NCBI RefSeq assembly: GCF_945859705.1
Contig: NC_079136.1
Location: 122,354,028 to 122,418,027 of the forward strand
Reading direction: 5' to 3'
DNA length: 64,000 nt
From: Episyrphus balteatus
Lineage: Eukaryota > Arthropoda > Insecta > Diptera > Syrphidae
Part shown: one piece after another, positions 1-26,700 of the stretch
Position numbering within the stretch: the first letter of the stretch is position 1
Layout: the number at the start of each line of letters is the position of its first letter
Made by a program: the position numbers and the translations under genes
The notes under the pieces: model-generated
Told to the model about the DNA's origin: nothing
Seen by the model: the letters and a program-made list of their open reading frames with translations, nothing else
Database searches by the model: none

Positions 1-1471
1 TCAATTCTTCCACTGCAATTTTTGTATGGAACATCCTATAACTTCGAAACGATAGTTAAATTTATGTAATTATATTCGTATAGTGCGATTATAAGGAACA
101 TTAAGCTTTTAGGCCACTAATCTCCTAACAAAACCCTTTGAATATCTCTAAATCACCCAAATATTGTTAATAGTACTTTCAATTGAATCACCCTGTTAAA
201 TAGTTAAATTGAAAAAAACCCTTGCCATTGGCCAAGGTGACACATCCAGTTGAGTTGAAAAAAAAAAAAAACTATCTGCGCACGCTTTACGTTACAAAAT
301 ATATCTGTCGCATTTAAAAATTTGCGATACTCACGCACTGCGAAACTAAAAGCCACACGCAACCCACAAGAAACCAATCAGGCCTCCAGGGAATACCTAA
401 GTAATGGGTTACCTACCATTGCAAGCAGCCTTTTTCAAATTGAATTGAATTTTTCTCTTGTTTTATCGACAACTTAAAACAACAACAAAAACGACGACGA
501 CAATGGTGATGATGACAACGACGACGACGACATCCAGTGCAAAACAGGAGAATCTAAGAGCAACCACAAGAAGCTCTGTTGTATGTCTGTGAACAGATTC
601 AAGTTCATTATAGTTCCATCCACGAACGCTGACGGATCGTTTATACTCTCGACTCGTATCTTGTATCGAAAAAAAACATATCCGAGTACTCTTGTCGTAT
701 CTATTTGAGTATATAGATTGGAAGTTGCAAGTACACTTATATTGTAATTATGTCCACCTCGTCTAGAACGACCTTCACCTTGTACAGCAGAGATTGTTGA
801 CTCAAGAACATTCATATTGACAAGAGACACCGCATCAACATAAACAACAACAACAACAACAACGAACGACAAACAAATTAAACGTTCTATAACCGCACCA
901 AGTCAGGTACTACCTTTTCTATACTTTGACTCTCGTCCATATCAGAAGCTCAACAAAAATTTTAAAATTCGAATTGAAAGTGTTTTTTTTTTTTCTTCGC
1001 CTTCTTCTTTTTGTTGGCAGTTGATATAGTCGTTCTTGAGATATTGCGGCAAAATCATTCGAAATAAAATTATTATCCGTGTTGGGAGACAAATTGTTCG
1101 ATTACTTCTGTTTCGTTTTTTGTTTTTTTTTTTTTTGTATGGTTCATCGATATCGGTAAAGAATTTAATGATTTAATTTAAATAAATTGATTTTTTTTTG
1201 TTTGTTTAGTTTCGATAAATTCGGGAGCAATAAAACTTTACTAAATAAAAAATGTACTTTACTTTGTTCTAGTACCCGCACTTAGATTTTTTTTTTTATT
1301 GTTGGATCAATGAACTGCTGCTAATAATAATAATAATAATAAAAAATACTTGCGTGAATGATAATTATTGAAACTTGAATTTTAAAGATACGCGCATTTA
1401 CATATAATAGATAAAAAAAAAACTTCGATAAAATTTTATTTATGAACAAAAGATACAACTGAACATACGAA
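1..1471. other. Upstream region of the protease gene, no coding exon seen
   Basis: No convincing coding exon was found here. The stretch has ACA/ACG-type triplet runs near 476-545 and 840-865, several poly-T runs, and a short AAT-type run at about 1321-1343. The open frames on the minus strand are low-complexity shadows. An in-frame TGA at 1460-1462 lies just before the ATG used for the protease. Non-coding first exon(s) and the promoter could be here, but no clear TATA box or initiator could be assigned. Confidence 0.5.
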
Positions 1472-14529
<13,058 letters not shown>

Positions 14530-14636
14530 AAAATTTTACAGCGAAGAATGAAAATTTTGGACCACCATTTTTTTAAACGATATGAAAAAGTGAAAAAGAA
14601 GTACCAGGCAAATGCGATCGATATTGTAATGAGATT

Positions 14637-14642
14637 AATAAA
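14637..14642 (+). promoter_or_regulatory. Probable polyadenylation signal of the protease gene
   Basis: AATAAA lies about 108 bp after the stop codon, followed within about 30 bp by a T-rich stretch. A second AATAAA at 14700-14705 is an alternative. Confidence 0.6.
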
Positions 14643-14752
14643 ATATATTTAAGTAAATTTGGGTTTTTTTTTTCTTGTTGAAAAAAATTCAAAATTCGAA
14701 ATAAAACTATGTTTGGAACGAAAAATATCAGGAATCAGAGGTCAAACAAGCT

Positions 14753-17700
14753 TTTGATTTTCACCTTTTCAAAGAGTGTAAGGAGGCCTTTCTTTTGATG
14801 TATCGTTTGATGGAGTTGGAAGAATTTTTTTTAAATGCATTATTTTTCAGCAAGGGAAAATCTTTAAAAAAAAATGGATTTGAATTTTTTTTTAAAGAAA
14901 TGAAAAGGCCTATTCACTACAAATTCATAACTGTTAACCAAAAATTGTTTGGAGCTTTGGGTCCGGAGATATCTGCTTCTGAACATTCTGTGTAGTCATT
15001 CGGCTAAAAATGGATAAAAATATATTTTGATTACGAAATTTTTGCAACCAGACGTCTTAGGAAATTGTGGTTTTCACATATTAATAGAGTCTAAAAAGAC
15101 CTTTCTTTTGATGTCTCGTTTGATGGATTTGGAAGAAATTTTTAAAAATGCATTATTTTTCGACAAGGGTATAGTCAAGGATTTTTTCCGAAAATCTTGA
15201 AAAAAATGGATTTGCAATTTTTTACAGAAATGGAAAGGCCTATTCACTACAAATTCATAACTGTTAACCAAAAATTGTTTGGAGCTTTGGGTCCGGAGAT
15301 ATCTGCTTCTGAACATTCTGTGTAGTCATTCGGCTAAAAATGGATACAAATATATTTTGATTACGAAATTTTTGCAACCAGACGTCTTAGGAAATTGTGG
15401 TTTTCACATATTAATAGAGTCTAAAAAGACCTTTCTTTTGATGTCTCGTTTGATGGATTTGGAAGAAATTTTTAAAAATACATTATTTTTCGACAAGGGA
15501 GTCAAGGATTTTTTCCGAAAATCTTGAAAAAAATGGATTTGCAATTTTTTACAGAAATGGAAAGACCTATTCACTACAAATTCATAGCTGTTAACCAAAA
15601 ATTGTTTGGAGCTTTGGGTCCGGAGATATCTGCTTCTGAACATTCTGTGTAGTCATTCGGCTAAAAATGGATACAAATATATTTTGATTACGAAATTTTT
15701 GCAACCAGACGTCTTAGGAAATTGTGGTTTTCACATATTAATAGAGTCTAAAAAGACCTTTCTTTAGATGTCTCGTTTGATGGATTTGGAAGAAATTTTT
15801 AAAAATACATTATTTTTCGACAAGGGAGTCAAGGATTTTTTCCGAAAATCTTGAAAAAAATGGATTTGCAATTTTTTACAGAAATGGAAAAACCTATTCA
15901 CTACAAATTCATAACTGTTAACCAAAAATTGTTTGGAGCTTTGGGTCCGGAGATATCTGCTTCTGAACATTCTGTGTAGTCATTCGGCTAAAAATGGATA
16001 CAAATATATTTTGATTACGAAATTTTTGCAACCAGACGTCTTAGGAAATTGTGGTTTTCACATATTAATAGAGTCTAAAAAGACCTTTCTTTTGATGTCT
16101 CGTTTGATGGATTTGGAAGAAATTTTTAAAAATGCATTATTTTTCGACACGGGATTTTTTCCGAAAATCTTGAAAAAAATTAATTTGCAATTTTTTACAG
16201 AAATGGAAAGGCCTATTCACTACAGATTCATAACTGTTAACCAAAAATTGTTTGGAGCTTTGGGTCCGGAGATATCTGCTTCTGAACATTCTGTGTAGTC
16301 ATTCGGCTAAAAATGGATAAAAATATATTTTGATTACGAAATTTTTGCAACCAGACGTCTTAGGAAATTGTGGTTTTCACATATTAATAGAGTCTAAAAA
16401 GACCTTTCTTTTGATGTCTCGTTTGATGGATTTGGAAGAAATTTTTAAAAATGCATTATTTTTCGACACGGGATTTTTTCCGAAAATCTTGAAAAAAATT
16501 AATTTGCAATTTTTTACAGAAATGGAAAGGCCTATTCACTACAGATTCATAACTGTTAACCAAAAATTGTTTGGAGCTTTGGGTCCGGAGATATCTGCTT
16601 CTGAACATTCTGTGTAGTCATTCGGCTAAAAATGGATACAAATATATTTTGATTACGAAATTTTTGCAACCAGACGTCTTAGGAAATTGTGGTTTTCACA
16701 TATTAATAGAGTCTAAAAAGACCTTTCTTTTGATGTCTCGTTTGATGGATTTGGAAGAAATTTTTAAAAATGCATTATTTTTCGACACGGGATTTTTTCC
16801 GAAAATCTTGAAAAAAATTAATTTGCAATTTTTTACAGAAATGGAAAGGCCTATTCACTACAAATTCATAACTGTTAACCAAAAATTGTTTGGAGCTTTG
16901 GGTCCGGAGATATCTGCTTCTGAACATTCTGTGTAGTCATTCGGCTAAAAATGGATACAAATATATTTTGATTACGAAATTTTTGCAACCAGACGTCTTA
17001 GGAAATTGTGGTTTTCACATATTAATAGAGTCTAAAAAGACCTTTCTTTTGATGTCTCGTTTGATGGATTTGGAAGAAATTTTTAAAAATGCATTATTTT
17101 TCGACACGGGATTTTTTCCGAAAATCTTGAAAAAAATTAATTTGCAATTTTTTACAGAAATGGAAAGGCCTATTCACTACAGATTCATAACTGTTAACCA
17201 AAAATTGTTTGGAGCTTTGGGTCCGGAGATATCTGCTTCTGAACATTCTGTGTAGTCATTCGGCTAAAAATGGATACAAATATATTTTGATTACGAAATT
17301 TTTGCAACCAGACGTCTTAGGAAATTGTGGTTTTCACATATTAATAGAGTCTAAAAAGACCTTTCTTTTGATGTCTCGTTTGATGGATTTGGAAGAAATT
17401 TTTAAAAATACATTATTTTTCGACAAGGGTATAGTCAAGGATTTTTTCCGAAAATCTTGAAAAAAATGGATTTGCAATTTTTTACAGAAATGGAAAGGCC
17501 TATTCACTACAAATTCATAACTGTTAACCAAAAATTGTTTGGAGCTTTGGGTCCGGAGATATCTGCTTCTGAACATTCTGTGTAGTCATTGGGCTAAAAA
17601 TGGATAAAAATATATTTTGATTACGAAATTTTTGCAACCAGACGTCTTAGGAAATTGTGGTTTTCACATATTAATAGAGTCTAAAAAGACCTTTCTTTTG

Positions 17701-20700
17701 ATGTCTCGTTTGATGGATTTGGAAGAAATTTTTAAAAATGCATTATTTTTCGACAAAATCTTGAAAAAAATGGATTTGCAATTTTTTACAGAAATGGAAA
17801 GGCCTATTCACTACAAATTCATAACTGTTAACCAAAAATTGTTTGGAGCTTTGGGTCCGGAGATATCTGCTTCTGAACATTCTGTGTAGTCATTCGGCTA
17901 AAAATGGATACAAATATATTTTGATTACGAAATTTTTGCAACCAGACGTCTTAGGAAATTGTGGTTTTCACATATTAACAGAGTCTAAAAAGACCTTTCT
18001 TTTGATGTCTCGTTTGATGGATTTGGAAGAAATTTTTAAAAATACATTATTTTTCGACAAGGGTATAGTCAAGGATTTTTTCCGAAAATCTTGAAAAAAA
18101 TGGATTTGCAATTTTTTACAGAAATGGAAAGGCCTATTCACTACAAATTCATAACTGTTAACCAAAAATTGTTTGGAGCTTTGTGTCCGGAGATATCTGC
18201 TTCTGAACATTCTGTGTAGTCATTGGGCTAAAAATGGATACAAATATATTTTGATTACGAAATTTTTGCAACCAGACGTCTTAGGAAATTGTGGTTTTCA
18301 CATATTAATAGAGTCTAAAAAGACCTTTCTTTTGATGTCTCGTTTGATGGATTTGGAAGAAATTTTTAAAAATGCATTATTTTTCGACAAAATCTTGAAA
18401 AAAATGGATTTGCAATTTTTTACAGAAATGGAAAGGCCTATTCACTACAAATTCATAACTGTTAACCAAAAATTGTTTGGAGCTTTGGGTCCGGAGATAT
18501 CTGCTTCTGAACATTCTGTGTAGTCATTCGGCTAAAAATGGATAAAGATATATTTGGATTATGAAATTTTTGCAACCAGACGTCTTAGGAAATTGTGGTT
18601 TTCACATATTAATAGAGTCTAAAAAGACCTTTCTTTTGATGTCTCGTTTGATGGATTTGGAAGAAATTTTTAAAAATACATTATTTTTCGACAAGGGTAT
18701 AGTCAAGGATTTTTTCCGAAAATCTTGAAAAAAATGGATTTGCAATTTTTTACAGAAATGGAAAGGCCTATTCACTACAAATTCATAACTGTTAACCAAA
18801 AATTGTTTGGAGCTTTGGGTCCGGAGATATCTGCTTCTGAACATTCTGTGTAGTCATTGGGCTAAAAATGGATACAAATATATTTTGATTACGAAATTTT
18901 TGCAACCAGACGTCTTAGGAAATTGTGGTTTTCACATATTAATAGAGTCTAAAAAGACCTTTCTTTTGATGTCTCGTTTGATGGATTTGGAAGAAATTTT
19001 TAAAAATGCATTATTTTTCGACAAAATCTTGAAAAAAATGGATTTGCAATTTTTTACAGAAATGGAAAGGCCTATTCACTACAAATTCATAACTGTTAAC
19101 CAAAAATTGTTTGGAGCTTTGGGTCCGGAGATATCTGCTTCTGAACATTCTGTGTAGTCATTCGGCTAAAAATGGATACAAATATATTTTGATTACGAAA
19201 TTTTTGCAACCAGACGTCTTAGGAAATTGTGGTTTTCACATATTAACAGAGTCTAAAAAGACCTTTCTTTTGATGTCTCGTTTGATGGATTTGGAAGAAA
19301 TTTTTAAAAATACATTATTTTTCGACAAGGGTATAGTCAAGGATTTTTTCCGAAAATCTTGAAAAAAAATGGATTTGCAATTTTTTACAGAAATGGAAAG
19401 GCCTATTCACTACAAATTCATAACTGTTAACCAAAAATTGTTTGGAGCTTTGTGTCCGGAGATATCTGCTTCTGAACATTCTGTGTAGTCATTGGGCTAA
19501 AAATGGATACAAATATATTTTGATTACGAAATTTTTGCAACCAGACGTCTTAGGAAATTGTGGTTTTCACATATTAATAGAGTCTAAAAAGACCTTTCTT
19601 TTGATGTCTCGTTTGATGGATTTGGAAGAAATTTTTAAAAATGCATTATTTTTCGACAAAATCTTGAAAAAAATGGATTTGCAATTTTTTACAGAAATGG
19701 AAAGGCCTATTCACTACAAATTCATAACTGTTAACCAAAAATTGTTTGGAGCTTTGGGTCCGGAGATATCTGCTTCTGAACATTCTGTGTAGTCATTCGG
19801 CTAAAAATGGATACAAATATATTTTGATTACGAAATTTTTGCAACCAGACGTCTTAGGAAATTGTGGTTTTCACATATTAACAGAGTCTAAAAAGACCTT
19901 TCTTTTGATGTCTCGTTTGATGGATTTGGAAGAAATTTTTAAAAATACATTATTTTTCGACAAGGGTATAGTCAAGGATTTTTTCCGAAAATCTTGAAAA
20001 AAATGGATTTGCAATTTTTTACAGAAATGGAAAGGCCTATTCACTACAAATTCATAACTGTTAACCAAAAATTGTTTGGAGCTTTGGGTCCGGAGATATC
20101 TGCTTCTGAACATTCTGTGTAGTCATTCGGCTAAAAATGGATACAAATATATTTTGATTACGAAATTTTTGCAACCAGACGTCTTAGGAAATTGTGGTTT
20201 TCACATATTAATAGAGTCTAAAAAGACCTTTCTTTTGATGTCTCGTTTGATGGATTTGGAAGAAATTTTTAAAAATGCATTATTTTTCGACAAAATCTTG
20301 AAAAAAATGGATTTGCAATTTTTTACAGAAATGGAAAGGCCTATTCACTACAAATTCATAACTGTTAACCAAAAATTGTTTGGAGCTTTGGGTCCGGAGA
20401 TATCTGCTTCTGAACATTCTGTGTAGTCATTCGGCTAAAAATGGATACAAATATATTTTGATTACGAAATTTTTGCAACCAGACGTCTTAGGAAATTGTG
20501 GTTTTCACATATTAATAGAGTCTAAAAAGACCTTTCTTTTGATGTCTCGTTTGATGGATTTGGAAGAAATTTTTAAAAATACATTATTTTTCGACAAAAT
20601 CTTGAAAAAAATGGATTTGCAATTTTTTACAGAAATGGAAAGGCCTATTCACTACAAATTCATAACTGTTAACCAAAAATTGTTTGGAGCTTTGGGTCCG

Positions 20701-23700
20701 GAGATATCTGCTTCTGAACATTCTGTGTAGTCATTCGGCTAAAAATGGATAAAAATATATTTTGATTACGAAATTTTTGCAACCAGACGTCTTAGGAAAT
20801 TGTGGTTTTCACATATTAATAGAGTCTAAAAAGACCTTTCTTTTGATGTCTCGTTTGATGGATTTGGAAGAAATTTTTAAAAATACATTATTTTTCGACA
20901 AGGGTATAGTCAAGGATTTTTTCCGAAAATCTTGAAAAAAATGGATTTGCAATTTTTTACAGAAATGGAAAGGCCTATTCACTACAAATTCATAACTGTT
21001 AACCAAAAATTGTTTGGAGCTTTGGGTCCGGAGATATCTGCTTCTGAACATTCTGTGTAGTCATTCGGCTAAAAATGGATACAAATATATTTTGATTACG
21101 AAATTTTTGCAACCAGACGTCTTAGGAAATTGTGGTTTTCACATATTAACAGAGTCTAAAAAGACCTTTCTTTTGATGTCTCGTTTGATGGATTTGGAAG
21201 AAATTTTTAAAAATACATTATTTTTCGACAAGGGTATATTCAAGGATTTTTTCCGAAAATCTTGAAAAAAATGGATTTGCAATTTTTTACAGAAATGGAA
21301 AGGCCTATTCACTACAAATTCATAACTGTTAACCAAAAATTGTTTGGAGCTTTGGGTCCGGAGATATCTGCTTCTGAACATTCTGTGTAGTCATTCGGCT
21401 AAAAATGGATACAAATATATTTTGATTACGAAATTTTTGCAACCAGACGTCTTAGGAAATTGTGGTTTTCACATATTAATAGAGTCTAAAAAGACCTTTC
21501 TTTTGATGTCTCGTTTGATGGATTTGGAAGAAATTTTTAAAAATACATTATTTTTCGACAAGGGTATAGTCAAGGATTTTTTCCGAAAATCTTGAAAAAA
21601 ATGGATTTGCAATTTTTTACAGAAATGGAAAGGCCTATTCACTACAAATTCATAACTGTTAACCAAAAATTGTTTGGAGCTTTGGGTCCGGAGATATCTG
21701 CTTCTGAACATTCTGTGTAGTCATTCGGCTAAAAATGGATAAAAATATATTTTGATTACGAAATTTTTGCAACCAGACGTCTTAGGAAATTGTGGTTTTC
21801 ACATATTAATAGAGTCTAAAAAGACCTTTCTTTTGATGTCTCGTTTGATGGATTTGGAAGAAATTTTTAAAAATACATTATTTTTCGACAAGGGTATAGT
21901 CAAGGATTTTTTCCGAAAATCTTGAAAAAAATGGATTTGCAATTTTTTACAGAAATGGAAAGGCCTATTCACTACAAATTCATAACTGTTAACCAAAAAT
22001 TGTTTGGAGCTTTGGGTCCGGAGATATCTGCTTCTGAACATTCTGTGTAGTCATTCGGCTAAAAATGGATAAAAATATATTTTGATTACGAAATTTTTGC
22101 AACCAGACGTCTTAGGAAATTGTGGTTTTCACATATTAACAGAGTCTAAAAAGACCTTTCTTTTGATGTCTCGTTTGATGGATTTGGAAGAAATTTTTAA
22201 AAATACATTATTTTTCGACAAGGGTATAGTCAAGGATTTTTTCCGAAAATCTTGAAAAAAATGGATTTGCAATTTTTTACAGAAATGGAAAGGCCTATTC
22301 ACTACAAATTCATAACTGTTAACCAAAAATTGTTTGGAGCTTTGGGTCCGGAGATATCTGCTTCTGAACATTCTGTGTAGTCATTCGGCTAAAAATGGAT
22401 AAAGATATATTTGGATTATGAAATTTTTGCAACCAGACGTCTTAGGAAATTGTGGTTTTCACATATTAATAGAGTCTAAAAAGACCTTTCTTTTGATGTC
22501 TCGTTTGATGGATTTGGAAGAAATTTTTAAAAATACATTATTTTTCGACAAGGGTATAGTCAAGGATTTTTTCCGAAAATCTTGAAAAAAATGGATTTGC
22601 AATTTTTTACAGAAATGGAAAGGCCTATTCACTACAAATTCATAACTGTTAACCAAAAATTGTTTGGAGCTTTGGGTCCGGAGATATCTGCTTCTGAACA
22701 TTCTGTGTAGTCATTCGGCTAAAAATGGATAAAGATATATTTGGATTATGAAATTTTTGCAACCAGACGTCTTAGGAAATTGTGGTTTTCACATATTAAT
22801 AGAGTCTAAAAAGACCTTTCTTTTGATGTATCGTTTGATGGATTTGGAAGAAATTTTTAAAAATGCATTATTTTTCGACACGGGATTTTTTCCGAAAATC
22901 TTGAAAAAAATTAATTTGCAATTTTTTACAGAAATGGAAAGGCCTATTCACTACAGATTCATAACTGTTAACCAAAAATTGTTTGGAGCTTTGGGTCCGG
23001 AGATATCTGCTTCTGAACATTCTGTGTAGTCATTCGGCTAAAAATGGATAAAGATATATTTGGATTATGAAATTTTTGCAACCAGACGTCTTAGGAAATT
23101 GTGGTTTTCACATATTAATAGAGTCTAAAAAGACCTTTCTTTTGATGTCTCGTTTGATGGATTTGGAAGAAATTTTTAAAAATACATTATTTTTCGACAA
23201 GGGTATAGTCAAGGATTTTTTCCGAAAATCTTGAAAAAAATGGATTTGCAATTTTTTACAGAAATGGAAAGGCCTATTCACTACAAATTCATAACTGTTA
23301 ACCAAAAATTGTTTGGAGCTTTGGGTCCGGAGATATCTGCTTCTGAACATTCTGTGTAGTCATTCGGCTAAAAATGTATAAAAATATATTTGGATTACGA
23401 AATTTTTGCAACCAGACGTCTTAGGAAATTGTGGTTTTCACATATTAATAGAGTTTAAAGAGACCTTTCGTTTGATGTCTCTTTTGATGGATTTGGAAGT
23501 AATTTTTAAAAATGCATTATTTTTCGTCAAGGATTTTTTCCGAAAATCTTGAATAAAATTAATTTGCAATTTTTTACAGAAATGGAAAGGCCTATTCACT
23601 ACAAATTCATTACTGTTAACCAAAAATTGTTTGGAGCTTTGGGTCCGGAGATATCTGCTTCTGAACATTCTGTGTAGTCATTCTGCTAAAAATGGATAAA

Positions 23701-26700
23701 AATATATTTTGATTACGAAATTTTTGCAACCAGACGTCTTAGGAAATTGTGGTTTTCACATATTAATAGAGTCTAAAAAGACCTTTCTTTTGATGTCTCG
23801 TTTGATGGATTTGGAAGAAATTTTTAAAAATACATTATTTTTCGACAAGGATTTTTTCCGAAAATCTTGAAAAAAATGGATTTGCAATTTTTTACAGAAA
23901 TGGAAAGGCCTATTCACTACAAATTCATAACTATCAACCAAAAATTGTTTAGAGCTTTGGGTCCGGAGATATCTGCTTCTGAACATTCTGTGTAGTCATT
24001 CGGCTAAAAATGGATAAAGATATATTTGGATTATGAAATTTTTGCAACCAGACGTCTAAGGAAATTTTGGTTTTCACATATTAACAGAGTCTAAAAAGAC
24101 CTTTCTTTTGATGTCTCGTTTGATGGATTTGGAAGAAATTTTTAAAAATACATTATTTTTCGACAAGGGTATAGTCAAGGATTTTTTCCGAAAATCTTGA
24201 AAAAAATGGATTTGCAATTTTTTACAGAAATGGAAAGGCCTATTCACTACAAATTCATAACTGTTAACCAAAAATTGTTTGGAGCTTTGGGTCCGGAGAT
24301 ATCTGCTTCTGAACATTCTGTGTAGTCATTCGGCTAAAAATGTATAAAAATATATTTTGATTACGAAATTTTTGCAACCAGACGTCTTAGGAAATTGTGG
24401 TTTTCACATATTAATAGAGTCTAAAAAGACCTTTCTTTTGATGTCTCGTTTGATGGATTTGGAAGAAATTTTTAAAAATACATTATTTTTCGACAAGGGT
24501 ATAGTCAAGGATTTTTTCCGAAAATCTTGAAAAAAATGGATTTGCAATTTTTTACAGAAATGGAAAGGCCTATTCACTACAAATTCATAACTGTTAACCA
24601 AAAATTGTTTGGAGCTTTGGGTCCGGAGATATCTGCTTCTGAACATTCTGTGTAGTCATTGGGCTAAAAATGGATACAAATATATTTTGATTACGAAATT
24701 TTTGCAACCAGACGTCTTAGGAAATTGTGGTTTTCACATATTAATAGAGTCTAAAAAGACCTTTCTTTTGATGTCTCGTTTGATGGATTTGGAAGAAATT
24801 TTTAAAAATACATTATTTTTCGACAAAATCTTGAAAAAAATGGATTTGCAATTTTTTACAGAAATGGAAAGGCCTATTCACTACAAATTCATAACTGTTA
24901 ACCAAAAATTGTTTGGAGCTTTGGGTCCGGAGATATCTGCTTCTGAACATTCTGTGTAGTCATTCGGCTAAAAATGGATACAAATATATTTTGATTACGA
25001 AATTTTTGCAACCAGACGTCTTAGGAAATTGTGGTTTTCACATATTAACAGAGTCTAAAAAGACCTTTCTTTTGATGTCTCGTTTGATGGATTTGGAAGA
25101 AATTTTTAAAAATACATTATTTTTCGACAAGGGTATAGTCAAGGATTTTTTCCGAAAATCTTGAAAAAAATGGATTTGCAATTTTTTACAGAAATGGAAA
25201 GGCCTATTCACTACAAATTCATAACTGTTAACCAAAAATTGTTTGGAGCTTTGGGTCCGGAGATATCTGCTTCTGAACATTCTGTGTAGTCATTGGGCTA
25301 AAAATGGATACAAATATATTTTGATTACGAAATTTTTGCAACCAGACGTCTTAGGAAATTGTGGTTTTCACATATTAATAGAGTCTAAAAAGACCTTTCT
25401 TTTGATGTCTCGTTTGATGGATTTGGAAGAAATTTTTAAAAATACATTATTTTTCGACAAAATCTTGAAAAAAAATGGATTTGCAATTTTTTACAGAAAT
25501 GGAAAGGCCTATTCACTACAAATTCATAACTGTTAACCAAAAATTGTTTGGAGCTTTGGGTCCGGAGATATCTGCTTCTGAACATTCTGTGTAGTCATTC
25601 GGCTAAAAATGGATACAAATATATTTTGATTACGAAATTTTTGCAACCAGACGTCTTAGGAAATTGTGGTTTTCACATATTAACAGAGTCTAAAAAGACC
25701 TTTCTTTTGATGTCTCGTTTGATGGATTTGGAAGAAATTTTTAAAAATACATTATTTTTCGACAAGGGTATAGTCAAGGATTTTTTCCGAAAATCTTGAA
25801 AAAAATGGATTTGCAATTTTTTACAGAAATGGAAAGGCCTATTCACTACAAATTCATAACTGTTAACCAAAAATTGTTTGGAGCTTTGGGTCCGGAGATA
25901 TCTGCTTCTGAACATTCTGTGTAGTCATTGGGCTAAAAATGGATACAAATATATTTTGATTACGAAATTTTTGCAACCAGACGTCTTAGGAAATTGTGGT
26001 TTTCACATATTAATAGAGTCTAAAAAGACCTTTCTTTTGATGTCTCGTTTGATGGATTTGGAAGAAATTTTTAAAAATACATTATTTTTCGACAAGGGTA
26101 TAGTCAAGGATTTTTTCCGAAAATCTTGAAAAAAATGGATTTGCAATTTTTTACAGAAATGGAAAGGCCTATTCACTACAAATTCATAACTGTTAACCAA
26201 AAATTGTTTGGAGCTTTGGGTCCGGAGATATCTGCTTCTGAACATTCTGTGTAGTCATTCGGCTAAAAATGGATAAAGATATATTTGGATTATGAAATTT
26301 TTGCAACCAGACGTCTAAGGAAATTTTGGTTTTCACATATTAACAGAGTCTAAAAAGACCTTTCTTTTGATGTCTCGTTTGATGGATTTGGAAGAAATTT
26401 TTAAAAATACATTATTTTTCGACAAGGGTATAGTCAAGGATTTTTTCCGAAAATCTTGAAAAAAATGGATTTGCAATTTTTTACAGAAATGGAAAGGCCT
26501 ATTCACTACAAATTCATAACTGTTAACCAAAAATTGTTTGGAGCTTTGGGTCCGGAGATATCTGCTTCTGAACATTCTGTGTAGTCATTCGGCTAAAAAT
26601 GGATACAAATATATTTTGATTACGAAATTTTTGCAACCAGACGTCTTAGGAAATTGTGGTTTTCACATATTAATAGAGTCTAAAAAGACCTTTCTTTTGA

